Positions 7,961 to 16,254 of a stretch of DNA of 36,011 bases are shown piece after piece; within the stretch, counting starts at the first letter, position 1; every line of letters begins with the position of its first letter. This DNA comes from JAUVXY01 sp964392345 (GTDB lineage Bacteria; Actinomycetota; Humimicrobiia; Humimicrobiales; Humimicrobiaceae), in NCBI GenBank assembly GCA_964392345.1, contig CAYMPQ010000012.1, forward strand, positions 1-36,011. The letters are read 5' to 3'. The notes beneath the pieces are model-generated. The model saw only the letters and a program-made list of their open reading frames with translations. It did not search any database and was not told the DNA's origin. Position numbers and translations under genes: made by a program.

Positions 7961-9478
7961 TTAATTATTTTCAAGGTATTTTAAAGTTTGGTTTACTCTT
8001 TTTATGCAATTTTTCAACCCAAGTATAGCTATAATTTTTGGAAGCTCCGGCCCATGTGTCATCCCTGTAAGAGATGCCCGCATTGGCATATATAAAAATT
8101 TTCCTTTTATTTTGTATTCTTTAAGATCTTCTCCTACCGCTTTAATAAGTTTCCTGCCAACCTCTTCATCAATATCAGGGTCCTTCTTGTTACCGTAGGA
8201 TTTGAGTGTTGACCCTAATTCCTTTAAAAAAAACTGCAGCACATTGGAAGAAGTTTCCAATTTCAGTATTTCGTCAGCTTCCTTGCTGTAATTATTTATT
8301 CTGTCCTTAAATAAATCCCCGGCATAATCTGGAAATTCACCAAGTACTTTTATTTTGTCTCTAAACGCGTCAACACATTTTCTTACCTTCAGCATGATTT
8401 CTTCATTTTCTACATCACTTTCTTCTATCACTTTCTTCCCAATCAAAAAGGGCGTGCAAAGATCTACAAGCTCATCAACTGTCTTTTTTCTAATATAAAT
8501 ACCATTGATCCAATTTAGCTTGTCGGTATCAAATATAGCCGGACTTTTGGATATATCTGATATCTTAAACTTGCTTACAGCATCGTATATGCTGAATATT
8601 TCTTCACCATCTCTGGGATGCCAGGAAAGCATGGAAAGATAATTGCAAACAGCTTCGCTCAAGTACCCCATCTCTCTGAACTGAGTAATAGTGGTGGCAC
8701 CATATCTTTTACTTAACTTAGAGCCATCTTTTTCAAGTATCATTGAAATGTGTGCAAAAAAAGGTGGCTTTTGTCCAATACTTTCAAACAGCAGTATTTG
8801 CTTTGCAGTATTTGTAATATGATCTTCTCCCCTGAGTACATGCGTTATCTCCATTTCACTATCATCTACTACTACTGCAAAATTATAAGAAGGGGTTCCG
8901 TCGGATTTAATGGCTATAAAATCTCTGATAACTTTAGGGCTAAACTTTATATCTCCTCTTACCAAATCATTAAACAATATCTCGCCATCTTCAACTTTAA
9001 ACCTTATTGTGAACTTTTTGCTTTCTCTTAAATTCTTTTCAACATCCTCTGCACTTAAATTTCTACATTTGTTATCATATCCCGGCATTTTCCCTTCAGA
9101 TAAAAGTTTTCTCCTTAGATCGCTTAAACGCTCAGGAGTGCAAAAACATAGGTAAGCCTTGCCTTCATTTAAGAGTTTGTTAGCAAATTTTTGATAAATT
9201 TCAATTCTTTCACTCTGTCTGTAAAATTCATCCCAGCCCAAGCCAAGCCACTTTAAATCATCAATTATGGAATCTTCGTATTTCCTGTCAGACCTTTTAG
9301 TATCTGTATCTTCTATTCTCAAAACAAGCCTTCCATTCATACTTCTTGCAGCCAACCAGTTAAACAAAGCTGTTCTTGCTGTTCCTATATGAAGACCGCC
9401 CGTAGGAGACGGCGCAAACCTAAATCTTGGAACCATTTTTACTTCTTTTTTTTCTTGTATTTCTTTTGATATAACCAT
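7961..9478 (-). CDS. gltX: Glutamyl-tRNA synthetase
   Basis: A 505-residue class I synthetase. FAPSPTGGLHIGTARTALFN is the HIGH region and DGSKLSKRYGATT the KMSKS loop; the catalytic domain and the all-helical anticodon-binding domain are both complete. It charges tRNA-Glu; in organisms without GlnRS it may also mischarge tRNA-Gln, but no evidence for that is in the window. The conserved fold starts at MVPRFRFAPSP, so the true start may be the internal ATG at 9436, which is preceded by an AAGAAG stretch, while the upstream ATG at 9478 has no clear ribosome binding site. The 108-bp gap upstream contains a promoter-like sequence and a hairpin. Confidence 0.94.
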   Translation of the reverse strand: MVISKEIQEKKEVKMVPRFRFAPSPTGGLHIGTARTALFNWLAARSMNGRLVLRIEDTDTKRSDRKYEDSIIDDLKWLGLGWDEFYRQSERIEIYQKFANKLLNEGKAYLCFCTPERLSDLRRKLLSEGKMPGYDNKCRNLSAEDVEKNLRESKKFTIRFKVEDGEILFNDLVRGDIKFSPKVIRDFIAIKSDGTPSYNFAVVVDDSEMEITHVLRGEDHITNTAKQILLFESIGQKPPFFAHISMILEKDGSKLSKRYGATTITQFREMGYLSEAVCNYLSMLSWHPRDGEEIFSIYDAVSKFKISDISKSPAIFDTDKLNWINGIYIRKKTVDELVDLCTPFLIGKKVIEESDVENEEIMLKVRKCVDAFRDKIKVLGEFPDYAGDLFKDRINNYSKEADEILKLETSSNVLQFFLKELGSTLKSYGNKKDPDIDEEVGRKLIKAVGEDLKEYKIKGKFLYMPMRASLTGMTHGPELPKIIAILGLKNCIKRVNQTLKYLENN

Positions 9479-9525
9479 CTTATTATTTGCACTTATACAC
9501 TGCCAAAACTATCACGCAACAGAAA

Positions 9526-9547
9526 ATTAACCAGGACAGGTTTAATT
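9526..9547 (-). promoter_or_regulatory. Hairpin in the leader of gltX
   Basis: The minus-strand RNA has AAUUAAACC, a six-base loop UGUCCU and GGUUAAUU, giving an 8-bp stem with one bulged A, followed by UUUUC. It lies downstream of a possible promoter (TTGACT, then TATAAT after 15 bp or TAATAT after 17 bp, about 9553-9577). It could be a weak terminator after ispF or a leader attenuator for gltX. It does not resemble a T-box. Function is inference. Confidence 0.35.
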
Positions 9548-9586
9548 AGTTAAATATATTATACATAAAAGCACATTTAGTCAAAT

Positions 9587-10054
9587 TTATTTAAGAAGTA
9601 CTGCGCTCTCAGCAGCAATCCCCTCTTCTCTTCCGCAAAAACCAAGACCCTCTGTGGTTGTTGCTTTTATGTTAATTGCTTCCTCGCTTATTTTTAGGAT
9701 ACCAGATAACCTTTTTTTCATCTCTGGGAAATATTTGGATACTTTGGGTTTCTCTAAAATTAATATACAGTCTATGTTTACTATGCTGAGGCATTTTTTT
9801 TTCATTTTTTTGTTAACTTCCTCAAGCAGCAGTAAACTGGAAATGTTTTTATACCTTGAGTCACTATCCGGAAAATGATTTCCAATATCGCCAAGACCGC
9901 AAGCTCCCAATATAGCATCCATGATAGAATGGACCAATACATCTGCATCTGAGTGGCCTGCAAGTCCCTTGCTGTGATTTATTTCCACTCCTCCCAATAT
10001 TAATTTTCTGCCGCTCTGAAAATTATGAACATCAAAGCCTATGCCTATTTTCAT
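9587..10054 (-). CDS. ispF: 2-C-methyl-D-erythritol 2,4-cyclodiphosphate synthase
   Basis: A 155-residue enzyme of the methylerythritol phosphate pathway. GIGFDVHNF gives the metal-binding Asp-x-His, GLAGHSDADVLVHSIMDAIL the next metal ligand and active-site loop, GDIGNHFPDSD the substrate loop, and KATTTEGLGFCGREEGIAA the C-terminal signature. It cyclises the CDP-methylerythritol phosphate intermediate. The length is standard. It sits just downstream of ispD, which catalyses an earlier step of the same pathway, in the widespread ispD-ispF order. Confidence 0.95.
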   Translation of the reverse strand: MKIGIGFDVHNFQSGRKLILGGVEINHSKGLAGHSDADVLVHSIMDAILGACGLGDIGNHFPDSDSRYKNISSLLLLEEVNKKMKKKCLSIVNIDCILILEKPKVSKYFPEMKKRLSGILKISEEAINIKATTTEGLGFCGREEGIAAESAVLLK

Positions 10055-10142
10055 ATAAAATTAATCCTGCAGTAATATCTATTTATAAAATAATATGCTC
10101 TATGTAACACTTTCAGGTAAATAAACCACCTAAAAATTTGAA

Positions 10143-10859
10143 TTATTTAGCATTATCTTTAATTATCATTAATTCGGCAAGGAATAAGTCAACCGGTGTT
10201 GTAATTTTTATATTCTCATGCCCTACTTTAAAAATTTTTATCTTCCATCCCATCCTCTCAACCAGGCTGGCGTCGTCAGTTCCAACAAAATCATCCTCCA
10301 TAGCCTTTTTGTGAGCATCTAAAATTACTTCATAAAAAAAAGCTTGCGGAGTTTGTGCATACCAAACCTTGTCCCGGGGTATTGTTTTTTCCACTATACC
10401 ATTATTTTTTACTTTCTTTATGGTTTCATTGGCAGGTGCAGCTATTATCGCACCCTTTATATTAGAATCCCTTTTGTTCTCCTGTGTTAATACATCAATA
10501 ATAGAGTCAATTTCTGGAGTTGTAATAAGAGGCCTGACACCATCATGAATTAATATTACACTGCCCGGTGATGGAGGAATTTCCTTGAGAGCATTATAAA
10601 CCGACTCCTGCCTATTGCTTCCCCCAACTACTAATTTCTTAACTTTGCTGAGAGAGTATCTTTTTATTATCTTCTCTCTACAAAATTTCAAGTAGCCGCC
10701 AGGCACCGTTACGTATATATCTTTTATTTTTTGGGAACTTTGGAAAGCTTCAATGGTACGCGCGAGCACTGGCTTGCCATATATATTCACAAACTGCTTG
10801 CTGATATTTCCCTTTAGTCTGGTGCTCCTTCCAGCTGCTGTAATTATTGCTGAACTCAT
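10143..10859 (-). CDS. ispD: 2-C-methyl-D-erythritol 4-phosphate cytidylyltransferase
   Basis: A 238-residue nucleotidyltransferase of the methylerythritol phosphate pathway. The CTP-binding loop reads AIITAAGRSTRLKGNISKQF, with the conserved Arg and Lys, followed by VTVPGGY, VILIHDGVRPL, KNNGIVEKTIPRDKVWYAQTPQAF and DDASLVE, all typical of IspD. It couples methylerythritol 4-phosphate with CTP. It is encoded 31 bp after disA and 88 bp before ispF on the minus strand. No canonical ribosome binding site is seen before the ATG. Confidence 0.94.
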   Translation of the reverse strand: MSSAIITAAGRSTRLKGNISKQFVNIYGKPVLARTIEAFQSSQKIKDIYVTVPGGYLKFCREKIIKRYSLSKVKKLVVGGSNRQESVYNALKEIPPSPGSVILIHDGVRPLITTPEIDSIIDVLTQENKRDSNIKGAIIAAPANETIKKVKNNGIVEKTIPRDKVWYAQTPQAFFYEVILDAHKKAMEDDFVGTDDASLVERMGWKIKIFKVGHENIKITTPVDLFLAELMIIKDNAK

Positions 10860-10890
10860 TAGTCACTGCCACTGCTAGTTTTTGAAAAAA

Positions 10891-12003
10891 TCACAATTTA
10901 AACCTTTGAGCCATGCTTCCACTATTGCTGTTATATAGCTCATTATACAAATAATACTCTGAAAACTTTTTTAACCTGTCATGCAAAGATTTAGCCCTCA
11001 TTTTACCCATACCGAGAACTTCGGATAATTCATCAACACCAGCATTTAGAATGTTTTTTAAACTACCAAATTTGTCAATTAAATTTTCAACCACTGTCAG
11101 TGGGAGTCTTCTGGATTCTGAAATAATCCTGAATCCTTTAGTATGTACGCTAAACTCTCTCAAATCTCCGTCAACATTATAACCTAAAATCTCTGCTAAA
11201 TAATTCTGGTCAAGAAGCTCATCGGAACTTAATTTCCTTATCTTTCTTCTTACTTCAGTTGATTTTAAATTACTTTCAGGATTAATATAATCCTTTATAA
11301 TTTTGATACTCTCATCAACCACATTTGTCATTAATTCCTCAACCTGCATCTTGAGAAGTCTTCCGTCTACTCCCAGCTCATAAATATATTTTCTTACTTC
11401 CTTTTCTGTTTTTTGCACTATAACCGACCTTTGAAGCACATTAGCTACATCAAAAAGGGTGACTATGTCTTCCAGCTCTCTTACTGTCAGATTAAAAGTA
11501 AGGTGGTCTAATCCATGTTTAAATTTTTCCAGTGTTTGAAGTGCTTGATTAGCCTTTGACAGCACCAATCTTGGTTCCTCAAGCATGTATTTAATATTGT
11601 CAATATATATGGTTATTACATCTCTTTTTTGAGAAATTGATATCACCAAAGTTTTTGTTTGTTTTGCTACTCTTTCAGCAGTTCTGTGTCTGGTGCCAGT
11701 CTCCGTTGTTAAAATCTCTGGGTTCGGGAAAAGATGGGTATTTGCATACAAAATTCTGTTAGCATCAGTGCTAAGAATTATAGCCCCGTCCATTTTAGCT
11801 AATTCATAAAACTTGGCAGGTGAAAAACTGCAACCTATGTAAAATCCGCCATTGACCAACTTTAAGACTTCTTCTGAATCTCCAATTACAATTAATCCTC
11901 CAGTTTTACCCTGAAGTATATACTCTATGCCTGTACGGAGTTTTGTTCCGGGTGCAATCCTTTTTAAACAACTTAATAATAGTAATTCTTCCTTCTCATT
12001 CAT
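10891..12003 (-). CDS. disA: DNA integrity scanning protein DisA (diadenylate cyclase)
   Basis: A 370-residue protein that makes the second messenger c-di-AMP from two ATP. The DAC domain is complete, with the DGA motif (MDGAIILS, residues 72-74) and the RHRTAERV motif (105-112). A helical linker (about 150-300) leads to a C-terminal helix-hairpin-helix DNA-binding domain (LIDKFGSLKNILNAGVDELS and following). The Bacillus homologue scans DNA and slows cyclase activity at branched structures. It follows clpC by 39 bp, as in Firmicutes and many Actinobacteria, though radA is not adjacent here. No ribosome binding site is visible; see the promoter entry upstream. Confidence 0.95.
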   Translation of the reverse strand: MNEKEELLLLSCLKRIAPGTKLRTGIEYILQGKTGGLIVIGDSEEVLKLVNGGFYIGCSFSPAKFYELAKMDGAIILSTDANRILYANTHLFPNPEILTTETGTRHRTAERVAKQTKTLVISISQKRDVITIYIDNIKYMLEEPRLVLSKANQALQTLEKFKHGLDHLTFNLTVRELEDIVTLFDVANVLQRSVIVQKTEKEVRKYIYELGVDGRLLKMQVEELMTNVVDESIKIIKDYINPESNLKSTEVRRKIRKLSSDELLDQNYLAEILGYNVDGDLREFSVHTKGFRIISESRRLPLTVVENLIDKFGSLKNILNAGVDELSEVLGMGKMRAKSLHDRLKKFSEYYLYNELYNSNSGSMAQRFKL

Positions 12004-12009
12004 CTTGTT

Positions 12010-12015
12010 ATTATA
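12010..12015 (-). promoter_or_regulatory. Possible -10 box that would give a leaderless disA transcript
   Basis: On the minus strand a perfect TATAAT is followed by only six bases (AACAAG) before the disA ATG at 12003. Transcription would start at or next to the start codon. The -35 region is AT-rich and has no good TTGACA match. There is no Shine-Dalgarno sequence. This could be an internal promoter of the operon or a chance match in AT-rich DNA. Confidence 0.3.
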
Positions 12016-12042
12016 ACAAATATAATTAATAAATAATTAAAC

Positions 12043-14505
12043 CTAAACCTTAGCCATATTGTTGCTAATTCTCCTGGTCTCAAGCTTTATCTCACCATTC
12101 TCGGAGCTTACAATAATTCTGCTATTTGGTTTTAACTCCCCTTTTATTATTTTTTCAGAGACAGGGTCTTCAATTAAATTTTGTATACATCTTCTCATGG
12201 GCCTTGCACCCATTGAAGCATCGTATCCTTTTTTAATCAACAACTCCTTGGCACTCTCAGTTAATTCTATTGTCAGCCCCTGGAGCTCAAGCTGCTGTTC
12301 TATTCTTAAAATCATTAGATCTATAATTTTGTAAACCTGCTGCTCTGTCAATTTATGGAATACTATGACTTCGTCAATCCTGTTTAAAAATTCAGGTCTG
12401 AATGTCTTTTTCAGCTCGCTCATCGCCTTAAGCTTTATATTTTCATAAGAAAGGGCTTCATTGTCTGCTCTTTTAAATCCCAGTGGTGTATTTTTTTGTA
12501 TCTCCCTGGCCCCAAGATTAGATGTCATTATTATTACAGTATTTTTAAAATCTACTTTTCTGCCCTGTGAATCAGTAAGGCGGCCTTCCTCAAAGATTTG
12601 CAGCAATATATTAAATACATCCGGATGAGCTTTTTCAATTTCATCCAGCAGTATTACGCTATAAGGTCTTCTTCTTACCATTTCCGTAAGCTGTCCGCCC
12701 TCATCATAACCAATATATCCCGGTGGAGAGCCCACCAGCTTGGAAACAGAGTGCTTCTCCATATATTCTGACATATCTATTTGCATTAGGGCATCTTCTT
12801 TCCCGAATAGAAATTCTGCTATTGTTTTTGCCAGTTCTGTCTTACCAACACCGGAAGGGCCCAGGAATATAAATGAACCTATGGGTCTCTTTGGATCCTT
12901 AAGTCCTGAACGCGATCTTCTTATAGCTTTTGAAACAGTTTTAATAGCTTCATCCTGCCCAACAACTCGCCCGTGCAAGCCTTCTTCCATCTTTAACAGC
13001 CTTTTTGATTCAGTTTCTGTTAACTTACAAACCGGCACACCTGTCCAGCTTGACAACACTTCCGCTATCTCACTTTCATTTACATTTTCTTTCTTAGTTT
13101 TTCCTATTTTGCCCCAATTCTCCTCTGCTTCTCTTTTTTCTTGTATTAATTGTTTTTCCTTATCACGAAATTGAGCTGCTTTTTCAAAGTCCTGTGATTT
13201 TACAGCATTATCTTTTTCACGAATTATTTTTTCAATACTTGCCTCTATATCCTTGATGCTAGGCGGGGCAGTAAGCGCCCTTATTCTGACTCTTGAAGAA
13301 GCTTCGTCCATTAAATCTATGGCTTTATCCGGCAAATATCTATCTGAAATATATCTGTGAGACAATTTTACTGCAGCAGTTATGGCCTCATCAGTAATGA
13401 CAATTCCATGGAATTTTTCATATTTCTCTCTAATCCCCTTTAGGATTTCAATTGACTCATACACTGAGGGTTCATCTACATATATTGGTTGGAACCTGCG
13501 TTCAAGCGCTTTATCTTTTTCCACATATTTACGGTATTCGCTAACAGTGGTAGCACCAATAGTTTGAATTTCTCCACGAGCCAGCATGGGCTTTAAAATA
13601 CTGGCAGCATCAATAGCGCCTTCTGCAGCTCCTGCACCAACTATCGTATGTATCTCATCAATAAAAAGCATAATATCCCCATCATCTTTTATCTCTTCCA
13701 GCACTTTTTTAAGTCTTTCCTCAAAGTCTCCTCTATACCTTGAGCCAGCTATGAGAGCACCCAGGTCCAGTGTAAAAATTTTCTTATTCCGCAGGTTTGA
13801 AGGTACTTCATTGGATATTATACATTGTGTTAGTCCTTCTACAATAGCTGTTTTCCCTACACCTGATTCACCAATTAAAATAGGGTTATTTTTAGTCCTT
13901 CTGGATAAAATTTGCATCATTCTTCCAATTTCTTTCTTCCTGCCTATTACAGGGTCCAGCTTGCCCTCCCTGGCTAACAAAGTTAGATTTCTTCCATACC
14001 TGTTAAGCGTCTTGGGCACTTTTCTCTGTGTTTTATCAGCATCCAAATTGCTGCACGATGGATCAAGTGGATATCTTTCTAAAATTTCTTTTACTTTATT
14101 TTTTGTGTTCTCTAAATCAACACCCAAACCATTTAACACTCTTGCAGCTACGCCTTCTCCCTCTTTGAGCAGGCCTAAAAGTATATGTTCCGTACCAATA
14201 TAGTTGTGCCCCATCTGCAGCGCCTCTCTTAATGACAATTCCAAAACTTTTTTAGCTCTTGGTGTAAATGGAATATGTTCATAAGATTGTGATGACCCTT
14301 CATTCACAGCATCTTTTACCGCAGACCTGATTTCCTCAGAGGAAATGCCAAGCTCTCTCAGTACTTTGACTGCAATTCCTTCCTTTTCGTCTATTACTCC
14401 AAGCAGCAGGTGCTCTGTGCCGATATAATTTTGTTTTAAAAATCTTGCCTCATCCTGAGCTTTAACTACTACTTTTCTTGCTCTCTCAGTAAATCTCTCA
14501 AACAT
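12043..14505 (-). CDS. clpC: ATP-dependent Clp protease ATP-binding subunit ClpC
   Basis: An 820-residue Hsp100 unfoldase of the ClpC class. Two Clp-N repeats (residues 5-75 and 80-145, each with YIGTEHxLLG) are followed by the first AAA+ domain (Walker A GESGVGKT at 212-219; LFIDEIHTIVGAG), a middle domain with a UVR-like helix pair (FEKAAQFRDKEKQLIQEK) and the second AAA+ domain (GPSGVGKTE; VILLDEIEKAHPDVFN). It feeds substrates, including arginine-phosphorylated proteins marked by McsB, to ClpP. It is encoded just after mcsB (one base between stop and start), with an AGAGGA ribosome binding site. The length matches the family. Confidence 0.96.
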   Translation of the reverse strand: MFERFTERARKVVVKAQDEARFLKQNYIGTEHLLLGVIDEKEGIAVKVLRELGISSEEIRSAVKDAVNEGSSQSYEHIPFTPRAKKVLELSLREALQMGHNYIGTEHILLGLLKEGEGVAARVLNGLGVDLENTKNKVKEILERYPLDPSCSNLDADKTQRKVPKTLNRYGRNLTLLAREGKLDPVIGRKKEIGRMMQILSRRTKNNPILIGESGVGKTAIVEGLTQCIISNEVPSNLRNKKIFTLDLGALIAGSRYRGDFEERLKKVLEEIKDDGDIMLFIDEIHTIVGAGAAEGAIDAASILKPMLARGEIQTIGATTVSEYRKYVEKDKALERRFQPIYVDEPSVYESIEILKGIREKYEKFHGIVITDEAITAAVKLSHRYISDRYLPDKAIDLMDEASSRVRIRALTAPPSIKDIEASIEKIIREKDNAVKSQDFEKAAQFRDKEKQLIQEKREAEENWGKIGKTKKENVNESEIAEVLSSWTGVPVCKLTETESKRLLKMEEGLHGRVVGQDEAIKTVSKAIRRSRSGLKDPKRPIGSFIFLGPSGVGKTELAKTIAEFLFGKEDALMQIDMSEYMEKHSVSKLVGSPPGYIGYDEGGQLTEMVRRRPYSVILLDEIEKAHPDVFNILLQIFEEGRLTDSQGRKVDFKNTVIIMTSNLGAREIQKNTPLGFKRADNEALSYENIKLKAMSELKKTFRPEFLNRIDEVIVFHKLTEQQVYKIIDLMILRIEQQLELQGLTIELTESAKELLIKKGYDASMGARPMRRCIQNLIEDPVSEKIIKGELKPNSRIIVSSENGEIKLETRRISNNMAKV

Positions 14506-14506
14506 A

Positions 14507-15601
14507 TTATCTAATCCTCTTTAAAATTTTCTCCCTAATCACATTAGCACGGATAAAATCTACCTCGTCTTCTCTTAACTTCTTATCCTTTTTCATACTA
14601 AGCATTATATGTGAATTTCCAATTATGTTAACAAGCTTGCTAAAATTAAATTTTTTTACATTTTTAACAATACCAAGTTCCATGCCTAATTCAATCATTG
14701 ACAAAAGCTCAAGCGATTCTTCGTATGACAGCATCTTTGCGTATTTCAACACACCGTATGAGCGGTACACGCTGTCTTCCATATCTACAAGGTGATTCGC
14801 TTTTAGTGCTTGCCTTGCTTTTTCTTCTTCCTCAACTATATTTAAACAAATTGCATTCATTTCTTCAACTATATCCTCTTCACTCCTGCCAAGAGTAGCC
14901 CGTCTGGATATCTGAAACAAATTTCCAACAATTTCAGAGTTTTCCCCAAAATACCCTACAGTTCTGCAACCTATATTAGTTATATTATTAATGAAATCTG
15001 TTATTTTTGAACTCATTACCAACCCAGGCAAATGGGCAATGACTGAGATTCTAAGGGCAGTGCCTAAATTCACAGGACAGGCAGTAAGATATCCCAATTT
15101 GCTGTTGAAGGCAAAAGTTAACTTTTTTTCCAGCTTTTTCTCTATTTTCATTATTTCCTTATATGACTCCCTGACATTCAAGCCCGGGGCTGCACATTGA
15201 ATTCGCAGATGATCTTCTCCGTTTATCATTATTGAGACAGATTTTCTATGGTTGCAGGGACAAGATTTTACCAGTACCCCTTTCCCCTGCATTCTGCTGG
15301 TCATTTCAGGACTCATCAAGTGCTTTTCTATAAGTAGCCTTCTCTGAACTTTTGTCAATTTATTAACTGTATAAAATTTATAATCGCTTAATTCTCTTAT
15401 GCCGCTGGCCACACCTATAATTAAATTTAATACATCATTTTTTTCTTGACTGCTGCTTGTGCTTCCAAACTTATGGTCGGAAAGATTTCTTGCCAGTTGT
15501 ACCCGCGTAGTTAAAATAATTTTGCTTCTGGCATCTTTGCTGATTTTCCTTCCAACATCACTGTTTTTACACATTGTCGAAAATAAATTTGTTTTACCCA
15601 T
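14507..15601 (-). CDS. mcsB: Protein arginine kinase McsB
   Basis: A 364-residue member of the guanido-kinase fold. IILTTRVQLARNLSDHKF is the N-terminal nucleotide-binding motif (usually SSRIRLARN), and RTVGYFGENSEIVGNLFQIS with RRATLGRSEEDIVEEM is the C-terminal signature with a conserved catalytic Glu. McsB phosphorylates arginines on damaged proteins, which marks them for ClpC-ClpP; in Bacillus it also inactivates CtsR. It is preceded by its activator gene mcsA (8-bp gap) and followed by clpC. I did not find a clear RDxxRA-type phosphoarginine pocket near the C-terminus. Confidence 0.93.
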   Translation of the reverse strand: MGKTNLFSTMCKNSDVGRKISKDARSKIILTTRVQLARNLSDHKFGSTSSSQEKNDVLNLIIGVASGIRELSDYKFYTVNKLTKVQRRLLIEKHLMSPEMTSRMQGKGVLVKSCPCNHRKSVSIMINGEDHLRIQCAAPGLNVRESYKEIMKIEKKLEKKLTFAFNSKLGYLTACPVNLGTALRISVIAHLPGLVMSSKITDFINNITNIGCRTVGYFGENSEIVGNLFQISRRATLGRSEEDIVEEMNAICLNIVEEEEKARQALKANHLVDMEDSVYRSYGVLKYAKMLSYEESLELLSMIELGMELGIVKNVKKFNFSKLVNIIGNSHIMLSMKKDKKLREDEVDFIRANVIREKILKRIR

Positions 15602-15609
15602 CTTTTTAA

Positions 15610-16161
15610 TTACCTGTTGCTTGATTTGTATAATTTTTTCTGCAATTTTTTTATCATATCTCTCAATTGTGCTGCTCTCTCAAAATTTTCTATAATTACT
15701 GCTTCGTCAAGTTCAACCTTTAAATCCCTTAAAATCTTTTCGCTTTTCAGTCTCTTGCTGCTATTACACGGCACCTTGCCCATGTGCCCAATTTTTCCAT
15801 GAATAGATTTTATCAAAGGATAAAGGTCATCCTTAAATTCGTCATAACAATTGGCGCATCCAACTTTTCCAGTTTTCTTCATGGTCTTTAAATCTGTACC
15901 GCAGCAGTGACATTTCTTGTCATTAATCCAATCAACACTATCAAAAAATTTTTTATTCTCATCACCTTTATAAAATTTAACATCAATTTCAAGTATGCTG
16001 GAAAGAATTTCAGCTAAATCACTGAAAAAGCTTTCACCGGAAGAAAATAACAAATTTTTCGCACAATCGTTGCATAAATTCATTTTTTCAGCATCATTAT
16101 TGTTGATAGCTTTAATTAAATGAATGTTTGCTTTGTTTTTGCCACAACTGTCACAAATCAT
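15610..16161 (-). CDS. mcsA: McsA, zinc-finger activator of the McsB arginine kinase
   Basis: A 183-residue protein with paired CxxC motifs: ICDSCGKNKANIHL, NLCNDCAKNL, KCHCCGTDLK and VGCANCYDEF, expected to bind zinc. A C-terminal UVR helix pair (ENFERAAQLRDMIKKLQKKL) follows. McsA binds and activates McsB. This is the first gene of the mcsA-mcsB-clpC-disA series; the ctsR gene that usually precedes it is absent and lysS lies upstream. The start ATG at 16161 has an AGGGGT ribosome binding site about 9 bp away. Confidence 0.92.
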   Translation of the reverse strand: MICDSCGKNKANIHLIKAINNNDAEKMNLCNDCAKNLLFSSGESFFSDLAEILSSILEIDVKFYKGDENKKFFDSVDWINDKKCHCCGTDLKTMKKTGKVGCANCYDEFKDDLYPLIKSIHGKIGHMGKVPCNSSKRLKSEKILRDLKVELDEAVIIENFERAAQLRDMIKKLQKKLYKSSNR

Positions 16162-16207
16162 CTGAAGTACCCCTACTCTGGTTTTCTAAATCATAGTAGA
16201 CAGCTAA

Positions 16208-16236
16208 ATTATATCACTTTTTGTACCAAATACTAA
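16208..16236 (-). promoter_or_regulatory. Probable promoter of the mcsA-mcsB-clpC operon
   Basis: In the 93-bp gap between lysS and mcsA the minus strand has TATAAT (16208-16213) and, 17 bp upstream, TTAGTA, a weak -35. The leader would be about 40 nt, ending in AGGGGT before the mcsA ATG. I see neither a CIRCE inverted repeat nor the tandem GGTCAAA heptamers of a CtsR operator here. The call rests on the perfect -10 and position. Confidence 0.45.
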
Positions 16237-16254
16237 CAACTATAGGCCGGGCTG

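Noticed and set aside
10861..10880. The 11-mer AGTGGCAGTGA before ispD, also found before the GerMN gene start (29833-29843)
   Set aside because: Shared 11-mers are expected by chance in 36 kb, and the genes are unrelated.
13586..14203. Long plus-strand open frame (205 codons) inside clpC
   Set aside because: Antisense shadow of a strongly conserved gene; the translation has no recognisable domain.
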